Shown piece by piece: positions 31,725 to 43,193 of a stretch of 64,000 nucleotides of DNA (the first letter of the stretch is position 1; each line of letters begins with the position of its first letter). The DNA lies in contig CM066292.1 in the NCBI GenBank assembly GCA_033816765.1, positions 3,472,001 through 3,536,000 on the forward strand. Reading direction: 5' to 3'. The notes beneath the pieces were generated by a model, which searched no databases, was not told the DNA's origin, and saw only the letters and a program-made list of their open reading frames with translations. Position numbers and translations under genes: made by a program. The DNA is from Nothopassalora personata. Its lineage: Eukaryota; Ascomycota; Dothideomycetes; Mycosphaerellales; Mycosphaerellaceae.

Positions 31725-33452
31725 TCAAACCACGGCCTTTCTCTCCCCCACAGCATCTTCCATGCCTGCATCCTTCTTCCCATTGCCCAGCCTGAACACA
31801 CTCCCAATCCCGCCACCCCCCTTCTCCTTCCCAAACCTCCACGCAATCATCGGCGCCAGCACACATATCCCCGCAATGAAAACCGTCGTCGCACTGAAGC
31901 CAGGTACATACTGGGGCGCGTCACTCGCTGGCCACAGGAACACTCCATAGATCGACGAAATATTGCCAAGGGCGTTGACTAAAGCAATCGCGACCGCCCT
32001 CTTCTCTGCGGGGGCTTCGATTACGTTGGGGACCCACATCAGGATCAGGGGCGCGATGCCGTATATTGGGCCGAAGGCGAAGATGGTGAAGACATCTAAA
32101 AGGGGAGATCAGTCGAGGGCTGAGGGAGGGAGGGGTAGCAGGACTTACAGCGAACAGTGTGGTTGCTAGTCGCAGCCACGACGATGAACATCATCGTGTC
32201 GAAGGCTGCAAAGATCATGATGAAGAGCGGTTTGTTTTTGTAGTGGTCTGAGATCCAGGCGAAGGATACTGTGCAGACGAGGGCGAAAGCGTAGGGTGGG
32301 ATTGTGTAGTCTGCCGCATCGCTCGTCAGAATCGTCACTCTCGCACCGGAGATATATTGGGGTTAACTTACACTGTCCTTCCCAGCCGGTCCAACCAAAA
32401 GATTTAACCAGTGTTGGAATGAAGTATTGCATCGTCTGCGATCCGGTGATGAGAGCGTAAAGCAAAGCCAAAGCCCAGACTTTCCAGTCGCGGACTGTCA
32501 TCTTCAGCGCTGGCCACTCTTTTATCTGCTCATCTGCGCCTTGCGCCGCACCGATACCTTCATGCGCCATACGCTGCGCAGCGAGGAGGCGTTCTTCAGG
32601 CGTAAGCCAGCTTGTCGTAGCAGGATAGTCCCCCATGAAGAACCAGACGATCATACCCACTCCGGATGAGCCGACGCCTTCAATGATCTGTAGTCTGTAT
32701 CAGTAGGCTGTCCGTAGCTTTGAGATCAGAGGCCCATACAAAGAGCCATCGCCACCCACGGATCCCATGAACACCATCAAGATTCTGCGTGATCAAACCA
32801 GCCAGCAGGCCAGAGATAGCTCCAGCGCCAGCGACAGCCGTGTAATACCACGAGTACCTTCTCGCGAGCTCGTAGCGCTTGTACCAGCACGAGAGATAGA
32901 AAGCGATGCCCGGTGCGAAGCCAGCCTCGATAATACCCAGACAGAAGCGGACAGCAGCGAGTTGACTCCAGTTGTGCGTACCGGCCATGGAGGCTGCAAG
33001 ACCACCCCATAGAACTGCTAGGCCGGAGAGGTAGAGAGAGGGACGGACTCTTGTGAGCACCATGTTCGATGGAATCTCGAAGATGACATAGCTGACAAAG
33101 AAGACGAGAAGGATGATGGAGTATTGGTTCGACGTGAGATGGAAATCCTCCTCGAGGCCTGCAGTCTTTGCGTTGCTGTGCCCATATTAGCTTTTAAGCT
33201 TTCGCTTCTCAATTGATAAGACGGAACCTACCCTATGTTCGCGCGATCAAGGTAACCAAGGAGGAAGAGGATCCAGCAACAAGGGACGATCCTCATATCT
33301 ATCTTCCGTAGCAATTTCTTCTCTGCGTCTGAACCCGGGACATATGGTTCAGCATTGTCGAGATCACTTGTAGGAACCATTTCGATACATTGCTCATCTT
33401 GCCCCATCTTCTTCTCGACGTTGCCCGCGGAGACACTGGAGTGTCGAGACAT
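31725..33452 (-). CDS. MFS anion:cation symporter (Dal5/allantoate permease-like)
   Basis: Five exons, 33452-33232, 33175-32740, 32687-32372, 32310-32149 and 32095-31725, introns 52-61 bp with canonical ends; 1,506 bp, 501 aa. The sequence shows the ACS-family pattern: LLRKIDMRIVPCCWILFLLGYLDRANIG at TM1, FEIPSNMVLTRVRPS, RFCLGIIEAGFAPGIAFYLS at TM4, WYKRYELARR, GWRWLFIIEGVGSSG after TM6, and a second set of TM segments. Members carry allantoate, nicotinate, vitamins or other organic anions across the plasma membrane. The substrate cannot be told from sequence. Confidence 0.88.
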
Positions 33453-34769
33453 GATGGATGTTCTTGCCCACGGAGGTCTTCTGAGCGAAGAGAGGACGAA
33501 GAAAGGGGTTTGGCGGAGGCGTGTTTTTTATATTGATGATGGATGTCTATGAGGAGAATGCCTCGCCACGGCGTCACGTACACCAAGCTCACGGGATATG
33601 CACAAGCAGGGCATGGAGCGTGCCTAAGAAGCGTGACGTCCACGTTGCAGGTGGACGTGAGCCTGTTCTAGTCATGGCTGTTCCCTGCAGATCTCGTCTC
33701 GAGGTGCAACTAGACAGAATGCAAGGCATGGAGTGGTAGTGAGAAAGTCGGTAGTTAGTGGCACCACACCGTGCGCGATTTTATCGGATCAGCCTCAGAG
33801 TCGCGCAGCGGTAAATACGCGTGTGCGATACCGAGCATGTAGATTACATGGCGATGTCGATTATCGCACCTTTGAATACGCCTGTTTTCGCATCGTGTCG
33901 TCGCTGTAGGTGCTGTTGAAGCCTCGTGAGGGTGTTGTTCATCCAACCTATCGTTGTTGCCGTACCTCATCGTCGCTCGGATACCTCACTGTCGCCAATC
34001 CATACCACAGCAGCATCAGCATGTCCTATTTCGGCTGTCCAGACAGGTTTGTATGGCACCTACACCGCTACGGGTCTATATCGGAGAAATACAGTGTGTG
34101 CGATCTACGATAATCGCACGAATATTGCGTGTGAATATCGTTATCCGTGTGGATCGTGAAACGCAAATGCGAGCCGCCACGCCATGGTCCTGGTGGTATG
34201 CACCCCGAAGCGAGGAAAGTGGAGCAGAAGGATGCGGCGGATACAGTATTGGTGGGGTCGGCGTTGCCACCGGCGGATTATATGGAGCGCTTCCATGATC
34301 TATCTAGTGCATCAGCTTTATGTAGTTCGATACTTTATGAAAGTGCTGTGTTGTGGGCACGTGTATTCACCACGACACCGCAAGATACACAGGTTCTGGC
34401 TCCGATGCTCCAAATCTCCACGATGCTGTACTGCGTGCCCTGCAGTCTCCTCGTGATGTCTCGTGCCGATGCTGGATCGTGCTACTGCTAAGCCTTAAGA
34501 ACAGGCATCATTGCGGAGTAGGCGATAGGCAACTCTGGCGAGTGCATCGGCTTGCCTCATCCGTTGTCCGCTCACTTGCAGTTAAGCGAGACCGACTGCG
34601 GAGAGTGGATGTCTTAGGCACAGTTTCCTCGTCGCTTTTGAGGGCTCAGGCACTGCTTGTCGTAGCCAGTCAAAGCGAGATTCGATGATGTCAATGCTTC
34701 CTCTTCCTCTTTCGTCGTTGAGCGCAGTTGGCTCTGCGATGCCACGACTCTTCTTCAAACTCTGCCCTC
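33453..34769. other. Intergenic, no gene seen
   Basis: About 1.3 kb between the MFS gene and SEC72. It contains several short copies of GTGCGAT/ATCGCAC words in both orientations (33.77-34.12 kb) but no element ends could be defined. Confidence 0.4.
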
Positions 34770-35384
34770 TCAAGCCTTACTCAACGCATTCTCCAGTTCT
34801 CTCGCCAACTGCTCCAGCTCACCGATGTTCTGCTTCTCCGGGCCAGACCGCTCGAACTCCAAGCCAACCTTGACCCATTCGCTTGCCTCTTCCAGACGCC
34901 CCATCTCCTTCAAGCACTGCCCTCGTCTCCACCAGCACTTTGCATTGCCAACCTTCTTCATTTCCGTCGCAATCTCCGCATCTGTCGCAGCTTCCGCCCA
35001 CGCCTGCTGCGCCATAAGCGCTTGGCTGCGGTGGCCGTATAATGTGCTGAGCTCCTCTCTGACCAGTCCGCTGGCTTCCCAGGCGGGTCGATCCAGTGCC
35101 ATTCGTATCGCGAGGTCGTACATCTTGATTGCATCAGCATACTGTCCTTTTTTGTATGACCCGTTGCCGGACTCTTTGAGCTTGGTGATTTGGACGCTGC
35201 GCTTCGAGTTGACCGGAGCGGGTGGAGGCGGAATTTGGTTGGGAGCGTCGATTGCAACGAACGCGCGGTTCATCCTGTTGAGTTCCTCGATTTCGTATTG
35301 GAGGGTGCTGTCCAAGGTAGATATGGCTTTCGTCTGCGCGTCGATCGTGAGAGGGAGCTGCGTGAACACTTCGGTGGAGTCCAT
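34770..35384 (-). CDS. Sec72-like TPR translocation protein
   Basis: 204 aa from the ATG at 35384 (MDSTEVFTQLPLTIDAQTKA). The frame is open upstream but that extension does not look coding. The N terminus FTQLPLTIDAQT.A, the PPPPAPVNSKRSVQITKLKE segment and three TPR-like helices pairs (KESGNGSYKKGQYADAIKMY; STLYGHRSQALMAQQAW; CWWRRGQCLKEMGRLEEASE) match fungal Sec72. It is a cytosol-facing subunit of the Sec62/63 complex that binds Hsp70 at the ER translocon. No introns. Confidence 0.85.
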   Translation of the reverse strand: MDSTEVFTQLPLTIDAQTKAISTLDSTLQYEIEELNRMNRAFVAIDAPNQIPPPPAPVNSKRSVQITKLKESGNGSYKKGQYADAIKMYDLAIRMALDRPAWEASGLVREELSTLYGHRSQALMAQQAWAEAATDAEIATEMKKVGNAKCWWRRGQCLKEMGRLEEASEWVKVGLEFERSGPEKQNIGELEQLARELENALSKA

Positions 35385-37359
35385 GACGGCGACTGGAGTT
35401 TTTCTTTTTAGCGGCTTGTGAACGTTAACAGTGCGCTTTTTGTGGCGGATGATATCAGAGTTGTAGTGTCCACTGGTTTGTGTTGCGAAATGTGTTCGTT
35501 CAAGGAAGACACATGGCCAGAATGGCATCCGCTAGCGCAATCCTCGGGTCTTGCCGAGAGAGTGCAACCTTGTGAGCAATTTTCTTCCTTCCTCAAAGTT
35601 CCTTCCACATCACTTCAATCGGCAGAGTATTGTCTCTTTGGCTTTGCACCGGTGCTCATTGTCCAGAATGAGTACAATGCTACTGCAAACGATATTCCAG
35701 CCTCCAATCACATCCGCGGCATTCGATCACACACCAGCATCGAGCCTGTGTACCGATCGAGCATCGCAACTTGAGCCCTCGTGAATACAGAGAAGTCTGC
35801 AACACACATGGATGTCGGAATGATGAACCCGTCTTGCTAATGGCCCAGACTTGCCTTGTCTACAGAATCTGGCGATAACACTTTTGAATGGCCATGTCAC
35901 CACGCTTGGACTTCAGAGCCCGCTGCATTCCGGTCGCTACTCGCAACACCTGATCAGATACGTACATGGAGATCTTCCATCACTATTTCATAAGGTAGTG
36001 GCTCTCAGAGAATGCATCTGACGCACCTACGACAATTGCTGCTATCTGTTCAAGAGAGTGTCAGCAAGCTCGGACAAGATGCGAACATGTTTTGCCAACA
36101 ACCCAACGCAACGTCTGTGCCTGGCGCGGTGCTCAGAGGCGACGCTTTGAACGCGCCGAGAATGTTCGGTTTCACGGTCGTGCATTGCCTCGTCGCAGTG
36201 AACTTTGAAGTGACCCCAAGTTGAACGATGTCAAGAGTCTCGCTCCACGGATCTCGAGCCTTGATCGTATATGATGGCTCGGCGGAGCCCTTGGGGACCG
36301 AACGTGACGTTGCTGACGTATGGCCTAGCCAATTCTAGCGTATGTTCAAGAGAAACCCATTGTCTGCGGCTGCACTTCTCAGGATCCAACCACTTCCTTT
36401 CGATGCAAAGCTGCGCGCGAGCTCGAACATGGAATTCCCAGCCACATCGAAGATGTTGCGAATTTCTCAGCGATCCTTGTGCCGACGGTGAACATCAACG
36501 TTCCGTCTTTTGTCTGGCCGCTGTTGGAAAGCCACGGCCTGTGTTCTTGAACCAGCCACATTGCGTCTATTCTACTGTCAGGGCAGTCGGTACGTGGGCC
36601 ATGATGTTGCCTGACCAACAATCGAAATATCCAACAAAGATTGAAGAAAGTCACGTCCCGAACCTCCCGCCATGTCGTATGGGACAAAGTTCATATGACC
36701 GGCACGTGCCATCACTAGCGCCAAGATTGTGACTTCCTGTTACGGCAAGACGCACCTTCTCCGCAGAGCCTAGCTGGCACGCTCCGTATATGCATCTACT
36801 TCTTCGTCCTGCATGATACGTCCTCTATACCACATCTTGCAAACCTTTGAAACTTTGCCTTCGTCTTCACCTTCCTCAATCCGAACGGCGATTCGGCGTC
36901 TAAACGCACATGGCTTGACCAGCTTGAACCATACACTTTGGAGGGATGCCACGTGTCTGGCTACCAACTCCCAGCTGTTGCTACTGACACATGCCTACGA
37001 AGGGGATTGCCCGCGCGGCCCAATACGTTAGCGTATAACTCCCTATGCCAAGACGTCCAATGGCTGGAAGCTGGGTACACAAAGGACGGCGGAGCCCATA
37101 GAGGTTCAATAGAGGACGCTGAGGAGAAGGAGGATTGAAGATGGGAGACCCACGCTGCTGCATACCAGTGCTGGCGCGCTAAGAGGGCGAGATCGAAGTG
37201 AAGACGCCCAGAGAGCGAGCATCAAGGTTGCCGTGGAGGATATATAAGACCTTGCTTAGTTCCTTCCGCAACAATAGCCAACACACCATTGAACAGCTAC
37301 CAGCCATCCCATTATCAGTTTTCTCTTGCTACCTTGTGTCAAAGAAACCCATCGACACC
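35385..37359. other. Intergenic, no supportable gene
   Basis: About 2 kb. Several short open frames (for example 36271-36732) have no domain or splice support. A TATA-like ATATATAAGACC at about 37240 probably serves the secreted-protein gene that follows. Confidence 0.4.
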
Positions 37360-37861
37360 ATGCACTCCAAGATCCTTCAGAGCGTTGCCATCCTAACTCT
37401 TGCCCAGTCCGCCCACGCCGGATCTACCATCATCGCCGCCATCATCGGCGCAACCGGCGCCAGTATCGGCGGAGCAATTAGTATCGCCAGCACGCATTCG
37501 GTCTCGATCCCTGACGGCTACTTCACGCGACGACAAGGCCGTCCAGAGGGTGTCCCTAAGTAGGAGTACGAGCGCTGCGAGGCAGACATGGCCGGTGCCA
37601 GTGTCACTGCTACTGGAGCACTGGGCAACAATGGTATGATCAATCTGGGCACGATGTCGGGAATCACTGTTTGCTAACCTCGATCCTACAGGATTCCGAG
37701 CCAACGGCGTTCCAGCTTCTTGCATAACCCTTGCCACCGTTCTCGTTGGCAACCCCGTCGATGGTCTGTATCCGGCTGTTGCGGCTCTACTTGCTTGTCG
37801 TACGATAACCTTACTCCAAGAGCAGTGCGAGCAGTTCCGCCAGATCTTCTTGGACAGCTAG
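37360..37861 (+). pseudogene. Small secreted Cys-containing protein gene with one TAG
   Basis: Two exons, 37360-37633 and 37692-37861, 58-bp intron (GTATGATC...CTACAG); 444 bp in one frame. Signal peptide MHSKILQSVAILTLAQSAHA. A Gly/Ala/Ile-rich part (IIAAIIGATGASIGGAI) leads to a C-terminal domain with four cysteines (RCEAD, SCIT, LACR, EQCEQ). Codon 68 is TAG (37561-37563) between GVPK and EYERCEAD; the rest reads through in frame and across the intron. Size, signal peptide and cysteines resemble secreted effector-type proteins; no family recognised. Confidence 0.6.
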
Positions 37862-38325
37862 GCTTCGATCTGAATATCGGGAAAACTTGAGTCGATGTGT
37901 GATCGTAGTGGTAGTTGAGGAGGCTGATGGAATCTGGTGGTAGTCGTTATTTCCCACGTGGCCACGTAGCATAGCATTGTTATCTCAAATTGTCTCCGAT
38001 GTCCTGCTCCCGATCATGATCACGTTCACTGTTTGCAGCTCGATTGGTTGACGAAGGAAAAGGTGGTCCGTCTCAAATCGGTCCGGCGTGCCTGGAAGCA
38101 TCCCAATCACTTTAGCCCTGCGGTATTCCGACCGAGTTCGTCGATTGGTGTCCATAGAGAGCCTACTCGTGCATTAGCGTGGTGACGTAGACCAACTTCG
38201 TGTGGCACAGCGCCAATGTATGCCGAGACATATCGAATCCTTCAGCCAAGAGATCACGACGCCCTCGCTCTGCACCTCTTGCTGTCATTATCCTCCGAAA
38301 GTATGTATCTAGCTGTTGTGTAACC
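37862..38325. other. Intergenic upstream of S41 peptidase
   Basis: No gene seen. The S41 frame is open from 38200, but the segment before the Met at 38326 lacks signal-peptide character. Confidence 0.35.
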
Positions 38326-40740
38326 ATGACTGTCTTTCGGATACTCGTTTCTGCGCTCACGACGTTGATCACAATCATAGAAGCCCAAGAAGCACCCTGT
38401 GCCCAAGTCAGCCGCCGCATTACAACACCCAGCAGCTCAGTCCCGGCCAGCCTTGCGCTGCAATGTCTCCGCTCCGTCCCACTGCAGAAAGAAAACGACC
38501 TCACACAGCTTCGCGGTCTCAGGCTCTTACTCCAGTTTCAGAGTGATCTGGGATATCTCCAGAGCCCCCAACCTGCACGACTTTACCCACTTGTCGACAT
38601 TGTAGGCGGGATAGACACTTTACAGAAGCGAGTCGAACAAGATTACTACTCGAATGAATACGACTTCCAGGCTGATATCGCTCGCCTGATTAACTCGGCA
38701 TATGATGGTCACTTATCGTATATCCCAGACATTGTCGGAACATTTGCATTCATTCGCCGTACTGAGGGAGCGGAGCGGTACCCCCTGTTCTCGGTATCGT
38801 CTGATGGGATCGAGTTGCCTGAGATTTACGGCTATAATGACCGCTTCGTTCTTGCAGCGGAGGGTGGGCGGGCGACGTTCGATCCCTCGCCTATAGTGCA
38901 GATTGACGGCCAGGATGTTGAGGACTTTTTAAATCAACAAGCTGCGTTGGCTGGATCGTATCATGATCCTGACGCGAATTATAATTTGTTGTTTCCTAAT
39001 GAGTTGAGTCCACTAAGGGGGACGATACTTGAGGAGTTTCGGTTCTTCAATGAAAGCGATGCGGATGAGACGGTATTGAGCTTTGCGAATGGGACTGTGA
39101 CGACGTTGGGGCTTGGAGCGGTAGCTAGGATAGATATGGTGGGCATCGAAGATGGCGATAAATTCTTTGCGAGTTGCTGTAATGGAACGCTTGAGGATCT
39201 GCTGGGAGGTCGCGGGATGGAGACAGTGGCCACGGCTGGGAGCACCATCGCCATGCAGGACTCGGCGATGTTGAATGTGGTGGATGCTCGCCCGCGCTTG
39301 AGGTTTCAGGACCTCGAGAAACGACAGCTCGATGCAGAGAGACCGCAGTTCCCAGCAGCAGAAATCGAGAGTGGTGGAGGACAGGTTATTGGATACTTCC
39401 CCGAAGCGAACCCGGATGTGGCGGTTCTGGTCATCTCAACCTTTGAAGTCGCGCTCGACCAGGTCTCGGACTTCCAATCGACAATTGGTGACTTCATTCA
39501 GGCTGCCGGGGAAGCAGAGAGAAACCGTCTCATCATCGACCTTCGCGGCAACCCAGGTGGGCTCGGGTTCCTCGCACACGATACATTCCGCCAAATGTTT
39601 CCTACTGCAGACCCATACGATTCAGTGAATTTCAGAGCAGTTCCATTATTCGACTTCACCGGCCAGGTCGTGAGCCGAGAATTTGACGGATTCACTGCAG
39701 GAGATTTCGACAGTGCCCTTTCCGCACCACCATTCTTCTCTGGAGCTTACCCCTTTAACTATAGGCAACAACTTAACGCGACGAACGAGACTTTCCGATC
39801 ATGGTCAGACCTCTTCGGGCCTGCTGACGGACAGAATCTCGACAGGCTCACGAACCTCGTCAGACCGAACCTGACCAACATCCTGCAGACGCAGTTTCCA
39901 GTGTATCCCCTAGGTCGAAGCCCAGCTGAAGCTTCTCGACCACAAGCCTTCAACCCGGAAGATGTTGTACTGCTCCAAGACGGCGGCTGTGCATCCACTT
40001 GTGCCCTGTTCAGTGAGTTCATGAAAAGCAATGCACCAGGAGACGAACACGTACGCCAGGTCGTGGTAGGTGGTCGTCGGCAGACGGGTCCTGCTCAGGG
40101 TGTGGGAGGCATCAAAGGTGGCCAGCTTGGGTTGATGGTGGTTCTGGTACAAGGAGTGCTGGCCGCTGTCGGCTCGGCGATGGTTGGAGAACTGACCACC
40201 TTCCAAGCTGACCTCAACGAAGACGACCTTACTGCTGCCATTGTTGCGCTTGGTCGTGCAAGTACCACCAGTTCCGGAAGCGAAGATTTACTGCCAGGCG
40301 GCCTACCAGCCGGTAGTGTCAACTTCCGTAACAGTATCCGCGAAGGCGACAGCAGCGCAACGCCCCTTCTGTACGTGTATGATGCTGCTGATTGTCGGAT
40401 CTTCTATTCGGCTGCCATGTACACAACCCAAGAGCTGCTCTGGCAGAAAGTGTATGAGGTCTCGTGGGAAGATGGCGAGTGTATTGCGGATTCCACGGGG
40501 CATCCCTCTGCGCAACTCGTCACCAATTATGCCGACATTGAGATACCAGCAAGCGCTCGTAGCAGCTTTGGTATCATGATTAGTGGGCAAGATACCTCTG
40601 ATAGGTCGCCTGACGACGGGAACGGAGCGGACAACGGGCCTGCCAACAACGCAGAGAATCAAGGCGGTGGCAAGAGTAAGGCCGCCGTAGCACCGACGCC
40701 GCTGGGCCAAATCCTTTGTGGACTGGCAATCGCCGTATAG
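38326..40740 (+). CDS. Secreted, probably GPI-anchored S41-family serine peptidase (UstP/CPAF-like)
   Basis: 804 aa from the ATG at 38326, chosen because it starts a signal peptide (MTVFRILVSALTTLITIIEA). The middle holds a PDZ-like substrate segment and the S41 core: RLIIDLRGNPGG, then LLQDGGCASTCALFSEFM with the presumed catalytic Ser in the AST triplet (about residue 556), then VVVGGRRQTGPAQGVGG. The C terminus is Asn/Gly-rich and ends in a short hydrophobic tail (LGQILCGLAIAV), typical of a GPI signal. Fungal relatives include the UstP-type peptidases; most have unknown substrates. No introns. Confidence 0.85.
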   Translation: MTVFRILVSALTTLITIIEAQEAPCAQVSRRITTPSSSVPASLALQCLRSVPLQKENDLTQLRGLRLLLQFQSDLGYLQSPQPARLYPLVDIVGGIDTLQKRVEQDYYSNEYDFQADIARLINSAYDGHLSYIPDIVGTFAFIRRTEGAERYPLFSVSSDGIELPEIYGYNDRFVLAAEGGRATFDPSPIVQIDGQDVEDFLNQQAALAGSYHDPDANYNLLFPNELSPLRGTILEEFRFFNESDADETVLSFANGTVTTLGLGAVARIDMVGIEDGDKFFASCCNGTLEDLLGGRGMETVATAGSTIAMQDSAMLNVVDARPRLRFQDLEKRQLDAERPQFPAAEIESGGGQVIGYFPEANPDVAVLVISTFEVALDQVSDFQSTIGDFIQAAGEAERNRLIIDLRGNPGGLGFLAHDTFRQMFPTADPYDSVNFRAVPLFDFTGQVVSREFDGFTAGDFDSALSAPPFFSGAYPFNYRQQLNATNETFRSWSDLFGPADGQNLDRLTNLVRPNLTNILQTQFPVYPLGRSPAEASRPQAFNPEDVVLLQDGGCASTCALFSEFMKSNAPGDEHVRQVVVGGRRQTGPAQGVGGIKGGQLGLMVVLVQGVLAAVGSAMVGELTTFQADLNEDDLTAAIVALGRASTTSSGSEDLLPGGLPAGSVNFRNSIREGDSSATPLLYVYDAADCRIFYSAAMYTTQELLWQKVYEVSWEDGECIADSTGHPSAQLVTNYADIEIPASARSSFGIMISGQDTSDRSPDDGNGADNGPANNAENQGGGKSKAAVAPTPLGQILCGLAIAV

Positions 40741-41065
40741 TGTCTAGGGATGCTGTAGATGTTGACCAATATGCTCACTCCAGATGACCTCGAACGAAAT
40801 GAGAGCTGGTTATGTGCGTAGTCATTCATATGTTGCAGTGCCCGACCAGAGCCGCCATGAGGTTCTCATCCTATGTGGTTCAGAATTGTCGTCAGAGTGT
40901 CGGGAACTTGCACCATACGTGATCTCAATGCAAGAGTAGTACTGTTGGATCGAGAAGGCGTCCTCGCTCATGGTGTTGTTACCGATACTTGGAGGTCGCA
41001 GGCGCTTACTAAGTGCGACTTCCATCATCGATCCACGTCCAATGGCCATATACTTCGTAGTCTAC
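40741..41065. other. 3' flank of S41 gene, no gene
   Basis: Nothing recognised. Confidence 0.35.
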
Positions 41066-41132
41066 GAGCGGGGAAACCCCGATCGGGTCTGGCACAGTCC
41101 CGATCGGGTTATGTGTCTCCCCACTCGTAACG
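41066..41132. repeat. Interrupted palindrome
   Basis: TACGAGCGGGGA ... ACCCCGATCGGG, an 11-base spacer, then CCCGATCGGGT ... TCTCCCCACTCGTA. Both arms pair with one small bulge. It may be the end of a decayed foldback element or a cruciform-forming site. Confidence 0.5.
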
Positions 41133-41154
41133 GGCGTGTTATGGCGCCTGCGTC

Positions 41155-42300
41155 GTCCACTCTCCACTCCCTTCCCTCCTCCTCTTCTCTTCTCTTCTCT
41201 TCTCTACACCGCAGCACGACGCGCTAGGCCGGGCTCTCCGCGTGCGCACCGTCGGCCGGTCGCGACCCTGCTGTCCCCGCTCCTGCCTACTGCTGCCGCT
41301 GCTGTGCTACGGCCACCTCCTCCCACGGCCACCTCTGGCAGACCGCAAAGGTACCACGACATCTGGCCGACGGAGTCTGTAAGGTCTCCAGGACGCGTAA
41401 TCAGCCTGCCAATCTGGTCTGCGGCACAGGAGTCTGATCCGCCGCCGCATCGAGACTCCACCCGAGCATCAATCGTCCGGCGCGAGCTCCCGCGCGCACC
41501 TTGCAGGGGGCGAGCAATGGGTGGCCTCTAGCCAACGGTTCGAACGAGACTGCTCTCGCGCTGTGGGCAGTGATGCGGGCCGTCGAGAACAGAAACAGAG
41601 GCTAGCCCACGACTGGGGGTTACGGTCCAAGCAAAGCCGCCACCAACAACGCCCATCCGATGGGCGCGGACACCGATGGACAATGCGCCGGCCGCCAGGC
41701 AACAGCGTCGCTCGCGCACTGCTGCAGACCGATGCGTCCTCGGGCGGCAGCCTAGATGCCGCTCACCTCATTCGATAGCATCTCTCCCACCTACAAGCTC
41801 ACCAACGCTTTGACGATGGCTCGCCCCACGCACCGGCAGCAGAAAGACGTCAGACGAATGCGCCACCAACACGTCGCTACCAGGGAGGCGCATGCGTTGC
41901 ACGATGCGCCGCGCAACGGCAGGCAACAGGATCTGCACTCCCATAACGCGCGTTAGGCACCTCCGGCGGCAGGCGCGATGCGTCTTCAGGCGGCAGCAAT
42001 CGTGTGGCATTGAGCGAACGAGACTGTGCCTGCAACACGGGCTCGGTCACGAATAGCTGTCGTATTCCCGGCGAAGGCGCCACCAACACCGCATCCTGTC
42101 GTTCGGTGCGCAAGAGGCAACCGGCTGGCGCAATTCTTGCAAGACTTACAAGAATCACGACGAGCCTCGTGCGCGAGTCTCACGGCCGAGACGAATACAT
42201 AGCAGCGGCGCATAGCCGGGCGAGGCACAGTCCCTGCAGCCCCTGCCGGCAGATGCTGCGGGTAGCACAGACGCAAACATACGGCGCAGACTTACCAACA
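41155..42300. repeat. Degenerate GC-rich tandem repeats (about 220-245 bp units)
   Basis: A CT-rich microsatellite (TCTTCTCTTCTC, about 41180-41206) is followed by GC-rich DNA in which landmarks recur. CGCCACCAAC is at 41638, 41861 and 42078. GATGCGTC(C/T)TC(G/A)GGCGGCAGC is at 41731 and 41977. GCAGGCAACAG-like words are near 41693 and 41921, and GAACGAGACTG is near 41541 and 42018. The units are strongly diverged. No open frame of note and no terminal repeats found. Confidence 0.45.
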
Positions 42301-43193
42301 CTCTGGATGGAGCTCGCCCTATTTTTGGAGCAGGCACGTTGCGCCAACAGACCGCGCCACCGGCGGCACTGTTGCCTCGCGCTGGTGGCTTTGTTTTGTC
42401 TGCAGCGCTGCAACACACCACCCGTTCGACATGGCGTGGCGGAGTTGCGCCTCTGCGCCTCGCCAACTTCAAACAGAGCGAGATGCCGCAGGCAGTGCCT
42501 TGCCCGATGTCGAAGCGCTTGCTGGCAAGCGCCAGCTATGGACGCGCTGCACTCTTATCCGCTGCGCCGCTGACCTGCTTGCTACGTGTATAAGCGCCGT
42601 CACCGTCACACCAACGCCAAACGTCGCAGTAGCGCGCCGCTCTCTCGCATTCTGCGCCTCGCTGCTGGCGCCATCCTACCCTGCCCACGCCCACCAGCGA
42701 TCCCGGTAACTGCTCGTAACCTCGAAATCGCATCGCGCGTGAATGCGTGACAGCAGACCGACACTTCTAGACCGATTTGAACGGACTGCCTCTTCTGCTA
42801 TAATGTCCAAGCGGAGAAGAGAAAGCGACAGCATGGACGACGATGATGTAAAGCAACGACCGGTGTCACTACCGTCTCGCGATTCCACGGAGGATCCAGT
42901 CTGTCCTCAGCTCGCCGCCGTCGTCGAGCGCAGTATCGCTGCCATCACATAAGACCTGGTCGACAAAAATGACGAGGAGGTTCGAGCCATGCAGCGCAAC
43001 CAAGATTCAGAAACCGAGAGTCTCATTACGCAGCTTGAGGTTGCGAAGATGGAGGCTGGCCAGCTGAAAGAGCAGGTCGCATTGTTGTATGATGCCTAGA
43101 AGACTCGGATGCAGCAGGATCTGAACAAGGCCCAGGAGCAGCAGGAGTATTGGTCCAGGGAACTCCTCGCACACAAGACCGACTTACACCAAG

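Noticed and set aside
33770..34120. Recurring GTGCGAT/ATCGCAC words suggesting an inverted-repeat element
   Set aside because: No pair of extended inverted repeats or target duplication could be defined.
36271..36732. 153-codon plus-strand frame in the gap after SEC72
   Set aside because: No domain, no splice support, amino-acid composition like random sequence.
42004..42573. 189-codon frame in the GC-rich repeat region
   Set aside because: High GC lowers stop frequency; Arg/Ala/Cys-rich composition and frames open on both strands indicate chance.
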